Assembly: GCA_013178005.1 (NCBI GenBank)
Contig: JABLXL010000040.1
Coordinates: 1-32,324 of the forward strand
Source of the DNA: Actinomycetota bacterium
GTDB taxonomy: Bacteria; Actinomycetota; Geothermincolia; Geothermincolales; RBG-13-55-18
Length of the DNA: 32,324 nucleotides
Direction: 5' to 3'
The notes below the pieces were generated by a model that saw nothing but the letters and a program-made list of their open reading frames with translations, was not told the origin of the DNA and did no database searches. Every line of letters starts with the position of its first letter. The stretch's first letter is position 1. Shown in pieces: positions 1-9,618 of this stretch. A program made the position numbers and the translations under genes.

Positions 1-905
1 CTCAGGGTGACGGTCGCGGTGAAAGGGAGTGATTGATCCCGGCAGACATAGGTGACTCCCGTGAGGGCCAGCCGCTGATCGACCCCGGATAAAACCGGGT
101 AGCGATCGGTGAAGGGCAGGCACCGGATATCGCCCTGGGAGTCCCGGAAGGCGAGCACCAGCTCCGAGAGGTCCTCGGTCCAGGTCCCAAGGGGGGACTG
201 GCGCCAGGCAAGGAGCTGGGGCACGGGGTTGACCATGAAGCGGGATCCGAAGCGCCCGAGGATGACCTCGTGCAGGTCCTGCCCCGCGCTGTTGATGAAG
301 CGCACGGGCTTGGCGGACCAGTTGCGGGTCTCGAGCACGTTTATCTCCGTGGCGGTCTTTCCGGCGGCGATAAGCCTGATGTTGCAGATGGTGGCCTCCT
401 TCTTGGAGGCCTTGAAGCGGAGGTCGAGGTTGCCGCCCGGCGCGGAGACGTTCTGCACCGTCACCTGGTAGGCGGTGTTGAGCCCAACCTTGGAGGCGAT
501 GTCCAGGTTGTTGAGTCCCGTGAGCGGCGTGGCGGATCCGTTGGCGTAAACGCTGAAGACGCGCTGCCCCGGGCTGTAGACGGGCTCGAAGAAGCTGAAC
601 TCTATGTTGTAGGAGGTGCGGGAAAGGCCGCTGAGGGCGTAGTGGAAGTCCGTCCCGTAGCGTTCGCGCTGGAACTTGTAGAGCTGCTTGTTGAGGTTGT
701 CCGTCCCCTTGATGGCGTGTCCCGCGTGGTTTACGGCCGAGGAGTGGCCCTGCAGCTCCACGATGATGCGTCCCTCCGTGGGCTCCGCCTGCGCAGCCTC
801 GATCCCGGACGAGGACAGTAGCGAAAAGGCGAGCAGGACCGCTCCGAGCAGGGCGCTCAGCGAAACCAGGCGCTCCTTTATCGAAAGGCTTTTCCCGTTC
901 CTCAT
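1..905 (-). CDS. Secreted malectin-like domain protein (C-terminus beyond left edge)
   Basis: An open minus-strand frame starts at ATG 905-903 and has no stop before base 1, so about 301 N-terminal residues are visible. The first 40 or so residues form a signal peptide (basic MRNGK start, hydrophobic LSALLGAVLLAFSLL, then AAQA). Residues about 45-180 resemble a malectin-like carbohydrate-binding domain: IEFSFFEP, then RVFSVYANG, then the closing strand LDLRFKASKKEATICNIRLI. The family binds sugars, so a cell-surface or extracellular carbohydrate-binding role is inferred. The region after residue 180 has no family I recognise. The start ATG overlaps the stop of the upstream protease by four bases (ATGA), and a GGAGGGG ribosome site lies about 12 bases upstream, so the two are probably translationally coupled. 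The full length and anchor type cannot be seen. Confidence 0.8.
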   Translation of the reverse strand, partial: MRNGKSLSIKERLVSLSALLGAVLLAFSLLSSSGIEAAQAEPTEGRIIVELQGHSSAVNHAGHAIKGTDNLNKQLYKFQRERYGTDFHYALSGLSRTSYNIEFSFFEPVYSPGQRVFSVYANGSATPLTGLNNLDIASKVGLNTAYQVTVQNVSAPGGNLDLRFKASKKEATICNIRLIAAGKTATEINVLETRNWSAKPVRFINSAGQDLHEVILGRFGSRFMVNPVPQLLAWRQSPLGTWTEDLSELVLAFRDSQGDIRCLPFTDRYPVLSGVDQRLALTGVTYVCRDQSLPFTATVTL

Positions 906-3235
906 CTCGCACCACCCCCCTCCACGGGGTCGTAACCCATTCCACAGCTCCCGCCCTTCCATCCCTCCGGGCCGTAGGCGAAATACATGGGCCTCTCCGC
1001 CACCACCGCGCGGTCGGAGGTCACGCGCAGGGAGACGTCCTTGTCGGGGCCCACCGCCAGGTTCACGTTGATGGTCGCCCGCGAGCGCGCCGGCACCACC
1101 CATTCCTCCACCAGGTTGTCCCCCTGGCCCGCCCCCAGCAGGTACTCCACCGTGACCGTGGCGTCCTCGTCGCCCGGGTTGCCCAGGGTGAGCCACTCCT
1201 CGAAGCCGGAGCGGGTGGTGCCCTCGGCGAAATACCAGGTGGTGCCGGGGCTCGGCGCCCCCATGACGTTATGTCCGCCGGGGATGGACCCCCGGTAGTT
1301 GAAATACATGGGCCTCTCCGCCACCACCGCGCGGTCGGAGGTCACGCGCAGGGAGACGTCCTTGTCGGGGCCCACCGCCAGGTTCACGTTGATGGTCGCC
1401 CGCGAGCGCGCCGGCACCACCCATTCCTCCACCAGGTTGTCCCCCTGGCCCGCCCCCAGCAGGTACTCCACCGTGACCGTGGCGTCCTCGTCGCCCGGGT
1501 TGGCCAGGGTGAGCCACTCCTCGAAGCCGGAGCGGGTGGTGCCCTCGGCGAAATACCAGGTGGTGCCGGGATGTCTGGCCCCCAGGGTCGAGGAGCCGCC
1601 CTCGATGGTACCCTGGTATCGGTAATACATGGCTCGTTCCACCACGATGGTCTGCGCGCTGGAAACCTTGGCCGCCACGTCCTTATCCGGCCCCACCTGG
1701 GCGTTCACATTGAGGGAGAACCTGCTTCTAGCGGGCACCACGTGCGTTACTTCCTGGGTCTCGCCGCCGGGCATGATGAAGGTGAAATCCACCGGGGCTT
1801 CCTCGTCCCCGGAGTTGAGGACGCAAAGCCACTCCTCGAAGCCGGAGCGGGTGGTGCCCTCGGCGAAATACCAGGCGCTGATGTCCAGGGCGGACAGCGC
1901 TGCCCCCACGTCCAGCAACCCGTATCCGTGATAGATATCCCAGCCGGACGCACCAAGGTCCTTCGCGCTGGAGGTGAGGATGTCCGATGTCTCGCTCGGC
2001 GTGAGCTTGGGGTCCAGGGAGAGGAGCAGGGCGGCCGCTGCGCTCACCTGGGGCGCCGCCATGCTGGTGCCCTCTCCCCAGGAGAGCGCGAAGCCCGACT
2101 GGGGGTTGCCGGCGGTGCGGTAGGATTCCTGGGGGACCCCGTCGCCGTACCCGTCGCCGTTGTCGTCGCGGGTGAGGTCGCCGCCGGGCGCCACCAGGTC
2201 CAGGCCTTCGCCGTAGTTGGAATAATGGGCGCGCAGGTCGCGGTAGTCGGTGGCCCCCACGGCGACGACGTAGTTGCCCTCGTCGGCCGGGCAGTCCATG
2301 CCGCCGGGGTAACCGGGATCCGAACCCTCGTTGCCGGCCGCCGCCACGCATATGGCGCCGTTTTCGTAGGCATACCTGACCGCGTCCCCCACCGCCTTGC
2401 TGTGCCGCGGCGCCGCCAGGCTCAGGTTTATCACCCGCGCGCCGTTGTCCACCGCGTAGTAGATGCCGGAGGCCACCGTGGAGGCTGTGCCCGACCCGGT
2501 GCCGTCAAGGACCCTGACGGGCATTATGGAGCAGGAATAGGCCATGCCCGCAGCGCGGAAGGCGTTGTCGTAGGAGGAGGCGATTATCGCCGCCACGTGC
2601 GTCCCGTGACCGTACTCGTCGTCTGGAAACTCGTCGTTCGCGACGAAGTCGTAGCCGGGCACGAAGGCGGTGGCGGTGAAGTCTGGAGCGCGCTTGAAGG
2701 AGCCCGAATCGCGGTAAGCGACGCCGGAGTCAACCACTGCCACCACCACCGAGGGAAGCCCCCCGCCGGAGATGTCCCACGCCGCCGGCATGTTTATCTT
2801 CTGGAGGTTCCACTGCAGGGGGTAGTCGGGGTCGTTGGGTTCCTCGGCGGCGTGGAAAGGAAGGTCCGGTTCCGCCCAGGCTATACTGGGTAAATATTCC
2901 AGGACATTCAGGTCTATCTCCCGGGAAGCCCGAAGCAGCAGCGCACCACCTGGCAGAACCCTGACGAAACGCAGGCCCCGGGACAGGGCTTCCCGTGCCG
3001 CCTCCACGGTCCTTCCCTGCTCGGGCCGCAGGATGACCGCGCCTTCCGCCCATCGGCCTTCCCCGTTTCCCGGCGCGGCCTTGACCGAGCCGGAAGAGGC
3101 GCAAACCGTCATAGCCAGCAGCAGGGACAGAAAGATGGCGCGGATCGCCCACCCTCCGCGCCGGGCGTTATGGAAAAACCCGTGCGCGCCGTGGGCGCGC
3201 CCCCCCGCGCCTTGACTCCTCGTCCAACCCCTCAT
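902..3235 (-). CDS. Secreted subtilisin-like S8 serine protease with three C-terminal repeats
   Basis: This encodes a 777-residue exported endopeptidase of the S8 family. I chose ATG 3235-3233 because a GGAGGTGG ribosome site ends 8 bases upstream; the frame is open further upstream to 3499, but that extension has no ribosome site or protein-like character. Residues about 30-55 are a long signal peptide, and about 65-128 look like an I9-type propeptide. The catalytic triad is Asp169 (VVDSG), His213 (GHGTHVA) and Ser391 (GTSMAAP), with oxyanion Asn302 (AAGNEG), so the enzyme looks intact. Three repeats of about 100 residues follow from 455, each starting W-Y-F-A-E-G-T-T-R-S-G-F-E-E-W. They are predicted beta-rich and probably bind the cell surface or substrate. 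No sorting motif or C-terminal membrane segment is seen. It heads an operon with the malectin-like gene. The second and third repeats are almost identical as DNA. Confidence 0.93.
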   Translation of the reverse strand: MRGWTRSQGAGGRAHGAHGFFHNARRGGWAIRAIFLSLLLAMTVCASSGSVKAAPGNGEGRWAEGAVILRPEQGRTVEAAREALSRGLRFVRVLPGGALLLRASREIDLNVLEYLPSIAWAEPDLPFHAAEEPNDPDYPLQWNLQKINMPAAWDISGGGLPSVVVAVVDSGVAYRDSGSFKRAPDFTATAFVPGYDFVANDEFPDDEYGHGTHVAAIIASSYDNAFRAAGMAYSCSIMPVRVLDGTGSGTASTVASGIYYAVDNGARVINLSLAAPRHSKAVGDAVRYAYENGAICVAAAGNEGSDPGYPGGMDCPADEGNYVVAVGATDYRDLRAHYSNYGEGLDLVAPGGDLTRDDNGDGYGDGVPQESYRTAGNPQSGFALSWGEGTSMAAPQVSAAAALLLSLDPKLTPSETSDILTSSAKDLGASGWDIYHGYGLLDVGAALSALDISAWYFAEGTTRSGFEEWLCVLNSGDEEAPVDFTFIMPGGETQEVTHVVPARSRFSLNVNAQVGPDKDVAAKVSSAQTIVVERAMYYRYQGTIEGGSSTLGARHPGTTWYFAEGTTRSGFEEWLTLANPGDEDATVTVEYLLGAGQGDNLVEEWVVPARSRATINVNLAVGPDKDVSLRVTSDRAVVAERPMYFNYRGSIPGGHNVMGAPSPGTTWYFAEGTTRSGFEEWLTLGNPGDEDATVTVEYLLGAGQGDNLVEEWVVPARSRATINVNLAVGPDKDVSLRVTSDRAVVAERPMYFAYGPEGWKGGSCGMGYDPVEGGGAR
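980..1249. repeat. 270-bp direct repeat, copy 1 (inside protease gene)
   Basis: It matches 1301-1570 at an offset of 321 bases (107 codons). The only difference I see is one base that changes Gly to Ala in TLGNPGDE versus TLANPGDE. It encodes the last W-Y-F-A-E-G-T-T repeat of the protease. Confidence 0.93.
1301..1570. repeat. 270-bp direct repeat, copy 2 (inside protease gene)
   Basis: This is the partner of 980-1249 and encodes the middle repeat of the protease. The third repeat (near 1620-1880) has the same protein motif but clearly different DNA, so only this pair is recently duplicated or homogenised. Confidence 0.93.
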
Positions 3236-3347
3236 CGTGGCGACCACCTCCGTTGAAATGGGAACGACCTGCCCGTTTCGCTTCCCGTCTCCCTTTTCCG
3301 AGGTGTTCCCAACCGTCTTCCCACATGTCCCAAAGCGCAACTCAAAG

Positions 3348-3376
3348 TATATACGAAGCCGGAGACGGTTTCGCAA
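3348..3376 (-). promoter_or_regulatory. Candidate promoter for protease/malectin operon
   Basis: On the minus strand, TTGCGA (3371-3376) and TATATA (3348-3353) are separated by 17 bases. It predicts a start near 3341 and a leader of about 105 bases before the protease ATG. The sequence alone suggests a housekeeping-type promoter. Confidence 0.5.
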
Positions 3377-3546
3377 GCGCGCCCCGTCCGTCCTTGATGA
3401 TACCGGGACCGGGTCGTGTTTAATCTTTTTCGTACCATGGAAAAGACGTGCTTCTACCTGGCGAAACTTTGAAACGGAGAATCGAGGACACGACCCCAAT
3501 CTCCCGATCCCGATCCACGCCCGGGCCGGCTCCGGCTCAAGATTCT

Positions 3547-3594
3547 TTGTTCCTATAAAGACTTGTTCCTATGAGAGTTTGTTCCTACAAAGAC
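3547..3594. repeat. Three tandem 16-bp direct repeats
   Basis: Units start at 3547, 3563 and 3579, each beginning TTGTTCCTA followed by a variable TAAAGAC / TGAGAGT / CAAAGAC. The exact 16-base period and conserved 5' half could mark an array of protein-binding sites, or simply slippage. The array lies about 170 bases upstream of the candidate protease promoter. Confidence 0.75.
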
Positions 3595-3723
3595 GGCGCT
3601 TATCTGCCCTGCGAAAGCGGGGAATGGAACAATAAGGAAACGACCTTGATCCAACCGTTCTGCAAAGGGGCAGATCGTATAAAGGTTGCTCTGGATGGGT
3701 CAAGTAAACGGCATAAACAGGGT

Positions 3724-4878
3724 TCAGCGGCGCCTCGCCTCCAGATATTCCCCCAGCCTCCGCACGCCTTCCGCCAGGTTCTCGAGGTTGTTGGCGTAGC
3801 TGAAGCGGATAAACCCCTCCGCGCCGCTGCCGAAGTCGATGCCGGGGGTCACGGCCACGTGCGCCTTCTCCAGCAGCTCCAGGGCGAAAGCGTAGGAGTC
3901 GTCGGCAAATGCACGCGCGTTGGCCAGGATGTAGAAGGCGCCGTGGGGCTCCACCGCCACCCCGAAGCCTATCTCCCGCAGCCTGGGCAGGAGGAAGCGG
4001 CGCCTCTCGTCGTAGGTGCGGACCATCGCCGCCACCTCCTCGCCCGCCTCGGTCAACGCGGCTATCCCGCCGCGCTGCACGAAGGAATTGGCGGAGATGA
4101 ACAGGTTCTGCTGCATCTTCTGGATGGGGCGGACGAACTCCTCGGGCGCGATGAGGTAGCCCAGCCTCCAGCCGGTCATGGCGTAGAGCTTGGAGAAGCC
4201 GTTGATGACGAAGGCACGGTCGGTGAACTCGAGGATGGAATGCTCTTTGCGCTCATAGACCAGCCCGTGGTATATCTCGTCGCTCACCACGTAGAGCCCC
4301 CTCTCCGCCAGGGCGGCTATCTCCTCCATCACCTCTGGCTCGAGCAGGTTCCCCGTGGGGTTGGAGGGGGAGTTGATGATCACCGCCCTGGTGCGGCTCC
4401 CAAGCCTCCTCTCGATGTCCCGGGGGCGGTACTGGAATCCCTCCTCCTCAAAGACCGGCACCTCCACTGGGACCCCGTCCACGAACTCCACTATGTTCGG
4501 ATAGCAGGCGTAGCATGGATTGGACAGGATGACCTCGTCTCCCGGGTCAAGGAGGGCGGCGAAGAGCAGCAGCATGGCGGGCGAGCTCCCGCTGGTCACG
4601 ATGACCCGCTCGGGGTCCACCTCCACGGCGTATTTATCGCGGTAATGGAGGGAGATGGCCTCCCGCAGTTCGTGCAGGCCCAGGCTGTGGGTGTAGTGGG
4701 TCTCTCCCTCCTGCATGGCCCGCCAGGCCGCCTCCTTCACGCAAAGCGGCGTGTCGAAGTCGGGCTCTCCGACCTCCATGTGGATGACGTCGTGGCCCTC
4801 CCTTCCCATCTGGATGGCCTTTTCCAGCACCTCCATGACTATGAAGGGCGGAATGCGTTCTCCACGCTCGGCCGGCAT
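3724..4878 (-). CDS. Class I/II pyridoxal-phosphate aminotransferase
   Basis: A 384-residue cytosolic aminotransferase of fold type I, in the aspartate/aromatic aminotransferase superfamily. It moves an amino group between an amino acid and a 2-oxoacid. Landmarks are the N-terminal VGEPDFDTP, the cofactor-contacting INSPSNPTGN, SDEIYHGL, and the Schiff-base lysine in NGFSKLYAMTGWRLGY; a conserved arginine lies near the end in FIRFSYAN. Length is normal for the family. I chose ATG 4878-4876 because GGAGGT lies 5 bases upstream; the GTG just before it (4881) would be too close to the ribosome site. Substrate specificity cannot be read from the sequence. It appears monocistronic. Confidence 0.92.
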   Translation of the reverse strand: MPAERGERIPPFIVMEVLEKAIQMGREGHDVIHMEVGEPDFDTPLCVKEAAWRAMQEGETHYTHSLGLHELREAISLHYRDKYAVEVDPERVIVTSGSSPAMLLLFAALLDPGDEVILSNPCYACYPNIVEFVDGVPVEVPVFEEEGFQYRPRDIERRLGSRTRAVIINSPSNPTGNLLEPEVMEEIAALAERGLYVVSDEIYHGLVYERKEHSILEFTDRAFVINGFSKLYAMTGWRLGYLIAPEEFVRPIQKMQQNLFISANSFVQRGGIAALTEAGEEVAAMVRTYDERRRFLLPRLREIGFGVAVEPHGAFYILANARAFADDSYAFALELLEKAHVAVTPGIDFGSGAEGFIRFSYANNLENLAEGVRRLGEYLEARRR

Positions 4879-5393
4879 CACCCACCTCCTCGTCGCTGCC
4901 TCGCATGCGGGACCGATTGCCGCTTGCCGGAGGGGCCGCGCGGGCGGTGCGCTGTCATGGAAGGCTTCGTACCGAAATCAAGGACCGTGGCGCGGAAAGC
5001 CCTGTCGCGCCCTAAGCCTTCATGTGACCCCGGCAGGAAGAGCACGAACCCCGCGCCTTGCGGGGAAAGTCTAGCGTCCTCTCCGCCGCCGGATCAGCGC
5101 CATGTCGCGCCCGCTTGCGCCTTGCCGCCCTGCGCGCCATGCCTCCGCGCGCCGCCCCGGGCGAGGGTGAAAATCATTATAAGGAAAAGAAAGGTGCTTG
5201 GCGAGAAACCACGGGCGCGGGCTCCATATCGTCCAGTCAGACGCATTAGGGATCACCCATGGCCTGCCCGCGCCTTGACCGCCTGCTCCTTGCCCCGCTG
5301 TTGCATGGCGAGGTGACCGTAGAAGCGGGAAGGGATATCATTAGCGCGTAGGAGAAGGAAAACGCGCCATACTCGGTTCCGGAAGGAGAGGCC
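4879..5393. other. Intergenic region between divergent aminotransferase and translin-family genes
   Basis: About 515 bases with no convincing gene. A perfect TATAAT lies on the minus strand at 5176-5181 inside a short AT-rich patch (5168-5200). It could be a -10 box for the aminotransferase, but no good -35 partner is at the right distance and the leader would be about 290 bases. A GGAAGGAG ribosome site precedes the plus-strand gene. I see no clear plus-strand promoter. Confidence 0.5.
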
Positions 5394-6038
5394 ATGGATT
5401 GGGAAGCGCTGCGCAGCCGCATCAAGGCCGACTTCGATGCCAAGAACGCCGCCAGGGAAGAGGTGCTCAAGGCCTGCCGGTCGCTGGTGCAGACATCAAG
5501 TTATATAATCCGCTCCGTGCACCGCGGCGAGCGGGACGAGGCCCTTGAGCTCATCGCCCAGGCGGAGGAACTCTCGGCCGGCATCACCCACATGACCCGC
5601 GACCACCCCGAGGTCTACACCGCCGGTTTCGTCCACGACGCCCAGAAGGAATACGCCGAGGCGCGCGCAACCTTCGCCCTCATCAACGGAGAGCCGCTTC
5701 CCGGGCCCGAGGAGTTGGGGGTGGAATATCCCGCCTACCTCAACGGGCTGGGTGAGGCGGTGGGGGAGCTGCGCCGATCCATCCTTGACCTCATCCGCGA
5801 AGGGCACCTGGAGAGGGGAGACGAGCTGCTGGCCTACATGGACGATATTTATTATCTCCTGGTCTCCTTCGATTACCCCGATGCCATCACCGGCGGCCTT
5901 CGGCGCACCACGGACATGGCCAGGGCGATCATGGAACGGACGCGCGGCGACCTCACCACCGCTCTCAGGCAGAGCAAGCTCAAGGAGGCCATCGCCCGGC
6001 TGGAAAGGAAAGTAAGCGGGGCGAACGAGGACATGTAA
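5394..6038 (+). CDS. Translin-family protein
   Basis: A 214-residue, almost wholly alpha-helical protein of the translin family. Eukaryotic translin and archaeal relatives form ring octamers that bind single-stranded nucleic acid, and some partners are RNases. The family signature is in the middle: NGEPLPGPEELGVEYPAYLNGLGEAVGELRR (residues about 98-128, quoted here in part as the diagnostic G-E-P-L-P...E-L-G-V...Y-L-N-G-L-G-E...G-E-L-R-R pattern), followed by YMDDIYYLLVSFDYPDAITGGLRRTTDMAR. The acidic residues used for catalysis in the translin partner TRAX cannot be assigned with confidence. The start ATG has GGAAGGAG about 7 bases upstream. It stands alone between oppositely oriented genes, so context gives no hint of its role. 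Confidence 0.85.
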   Translation: MDWEALRSRIKADFDAKNAAREEVLKACRSLVQTSSYIIRSVHRGERDEALELIAQAEELSAGITHMTRDHPEVYTAGFVHDAQKEYAEARATFALINGEPLPGPEELGVEYPAYLNGLGEAVGELRRSILDLIREGHLERGDELLAYMDDIYYLLVSFDYPDAITGGLRRTTDMARAIMERTRGDLTTALRQSKLKEAIARLERKVSGANEDM

Positions 6039-6278
6039 GCAAATCACGGCGGAACCGGGAAGGCACGGTAACCCTTCTCGCGGCCCTTGCTGATTCGGCG
6101 TTGGGTACCGACGCGACCGCCCGGGTCAACGAAGGGCGTGGTGCTTTTATGCGCCACCTCACGGTGCGGCGGCTTGCGTTCGGCGGCGCCGACAGGCCAT
6201 CCCGGCAGGCGACACCGCCTCCGCCCGAGCCCCTTCCCGTAGATACCTTTACGGGGGCCGACGCTGCGTCCGGCGCCG

Positions 6279-6956
6279 CTACCCGCCCAGCTTCCTCACG
6301 TAGATGGAGTTGGCGAGGTGCCACCCCACGGTGCGGCGGCTCCTGCCCACCTGGGCCTGCAGGGGTCCCTTGAAGGGGTCCTTGGCCTCCACCTTTATCT
6401 TCACCCCCGGCTTGATGCCCAGGGACGCCATGAACTGCAGCAACTCGGGCTCGTCGTCCTTCACGCTGATCACCTCGGCCTTCTCCCCGGGCTCCAGGGA
6501 ATATAGCGTGGTGTCCTCCACCCGCACGTCCTCCGGCTTGGAGGGGATGGGGTAACCGTGGGGGCATACCTTGGGGCGGTTGAGGGCCACGAAGAGGCGC
6601 CGCTCCACTTCCTCGGAGATGTTGTTCTCGAAAAGAAGGGCCTCCTCGTGGGCTTCGTGCCACTCGAAGCCGAGCATGTCGGTGAGGAACCTCTCCACGA
6701 TGCGGTGCCTGCGTATGGCCTTGACCGAGGCCTTCTGCCCCTCGGGGGTCAGGGTGATGCCGTGGTAGGGCACGTAGTTGATCAAGCCCTTCTCCGCCAG
6801 CCGCTTCAGGGTGTCGGTGACCGTGGAGGGCGCCACGTTCATGGCCTCGGCGAGGGCGGAGGTGGAGACGGGGCTGGACACGTTCTCCAGGCGGAAGATG
6901 TGCTTCAGGTATTCGCTGAAGGCGTCTTTTCCCTGCGCTCCCCTGCCGGTTTTCAT
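6279..6956 (-). CDS. DtxR/MntR-family metal-dependent transcriptional regulator with FeoA domain
   Basis: A 225-residue regulator. Residues about 10-70 form a winged helix (STSALAEAMNVAPSTVTDTLKRL recognition region), 75-125 the metal-binding and dimerisation domain, and 150-223 a FeoA/SH3-like domain. CPHGYPIP (131-138) is the usual linker motif. I chose ATG 6956-6954 because GGAGG lies 4 bases upstream and the conserved domain begins just after; the frame is open to 7124 but that extension is not protein-like. Aligned to DtxR by motif, site-1 ligands are kept (His84, Glu88, His103), but the site-2 Cys and His positions are Leu107 and Asn111, with Glu110 kept. Its response metal is therefore uncertain. 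A strong promoter overlapping palindromes lies just upstream, which suggests autoregulation. Confidence 0.9.
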   Translation of the reverse strand: MKTGRGAQGKDAFSEYLKHIFRLENVSSPVSTSALAEAMNVAPSTVTDTLKRLAEKGLINYVPYHGITLTPEGQKASVKAIRRHRIVERFLTDMLGFEWHEAHEEALLFENNISEEVERRLFVALNRPKVCPHGYPIPSKPEDVRVEDTTLYSLEPGEKAEVISVKDDEPELLQFMASLGIKPGVKIKVEAKDPFKGPLQAQVGRSRRTVGWHLANSIYVRKLGG

Positions 6957-6974
6957 CTGACCTCCAAGAAGCCC

Positions 6975-7003
6975 TTGATGTTTTGAATTTTCCAAATTAT
7001 AAT
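6975..7003 (+). promoter_or_regulatory. Candidate plus-strand promoter sharing the same -10 region (toward hppA)
   Basis: On the plus strand, TTGATG (6975-6980) is 17 bases from TATAAT (6998-7003). The -10 box overlaps the minus-strand -10 box because AAATTATAATTT is self-complementary. A transcript from here would reach hppA after a leader of about 180 bases. Confidence 0.5.
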
Positions 7004-7017
7004 TTCGGCGTTCCGAA
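6994..7017. promoter_or_regulatory. Palindromic candidate operator
   Basis: There are two adjacent inverted repeats: AAATTATAATTT (6994-7005), which is a perfect palindrome, and TTCGG-CGTT-CCGAA (7004-7017). They overlap the promoter of the DtxR-family gene and the opposing candidate promoter. The position fits an operator bound by the regulator itself, but the sequence is not a classic DtxR or MntR box. Confidence 0.45.
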
Positions 7018-7024
7018 TTTTCAA
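6996..7024 (-). promoter_or_regulatory. Promoter for DtxR-family gene
   Basis: On the minus strand, TTGAAA (7019-7024) is 17 bases from a perfect TATAAT (6996-7001), giving a predicted start near 6989 and a leader of about 33 bases. It overlaps both palindromes described at 6994-7017. Confidence 0.7.
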
Positions 7025-7192
7025 GCTGGCTCGGGTGAAAACGTGCCGGAGAACCCGGCAGCCGCCCCGGGTGGCGCCTTGGTGAGGGGATGGAATATCC
7101 GGCGGTTATGCGTTGCCGGGACACCGGCGACCGCCTTACACATATTCAGGCCGTATCGGAACATTATACGGACGCACGGGAAGGAGTGAGAT

Positions 7193-9301
<2,109 letters not shown>

Positions 9302-9322
9302 AAAAAGGAAAAACGAGAACGA

Positions 9323-9350
9323 GGAGGCCGGGTTCCGCCCGGCCTCCTTA
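9323..9350 (+). terminator. Hairpin terminator after hppA
   Basis: A perfect 10-base-pair stem (GGAGGCCGGG with CCCGGCCTCC) has a 5-base loop and is followed by TTA, with a T-run at 9361. The A-rich stretch before the stem gives a T-rich tail in the other direction as well. Confidence 0.75.
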
Positions 9351-9554
9351 TCGTGTGCCCTTTTTCTTTCCGGCGATCGTGGACAAACGGGCAAAAGATA
9401 CAGCCGCGTTTCGCAGGATGTTCCCGGGGTTGAGGCTGGCCTCGCGCCGTCCCCCGCATGCCATTTCGTTTAGAAAGGCGGTCATGGGTGGTTTCGCTTA
9501 GGAAGGCACATCCCGGCTTCGGTCAAGCCAAGAAGCGCCACCCTCGGCCGTTCC

Positions 9555-9584
9555 TTGACTGCCATACGTTAAATGTGTTACGGA
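9555..9584 (+). promoter_or_regulatory. topA: Candidate promoter for topA
   Basis: TTGACT (9555-9560) is 18 bases from TACGGA (9579-9584) in a locally AT-richer patch just before topA. The -35 box is good, the -10 box weak. Confidence 0.4.
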
Positions 9585-9618
9585 TATTTGCCGAATGTTT
9601 GCCAGAGGCGGAGATGAC

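Larger units (their letters stand above)
3236..3723. other. Intergenic region between protease and aminotransferase genes
   Basis: This 488-base stretch lies downstream of the minus-strand aminotransferase and upstream of the minus-strand protease. It is clearly more AT-rich than its surroundings. It holds the candidate protease promoter (3348-3376) and three 16-base tandem repeats (3547-3594). I see no convincing gene on either strand and no clear hairpin terminator for the aminotransferase. Confidence 0.7.
9302..9618. other. Intergenic region between hppA and topA
   Basis: This stretch of 317 bases holds the hppA terminator (9323-9350) and the candidate topA promoter (9555-9584). The middle (9370-9540) shows no gene and no clear structure. 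A short in-frame ATG at 9595 extends the topA frame by eight codons, but the ATG at 9619 has the better ribosome site. Confidence 0.6.

Noticed and set aside
270-821. Plus-strand open frame of 183 codons
   Set aside because: It is the shadow of the minus-strand malectin-like gene, which has a signal peptide, a ribosome site and domain motifs.
1271-2893. Plus-strand open frame of 540 codons
   Set aside because: It lies antisense to the S8 protease with its intact catalytic triad, and its composition (many His, Gly, Val) is typical of a GC-rich antisense frame.
3571-5316. Plus-strand open frame of 581 codons
   Set aside because: It is antisense to the aminotransferase and reaches into intergenic sequence; no family motif or ribosome site.
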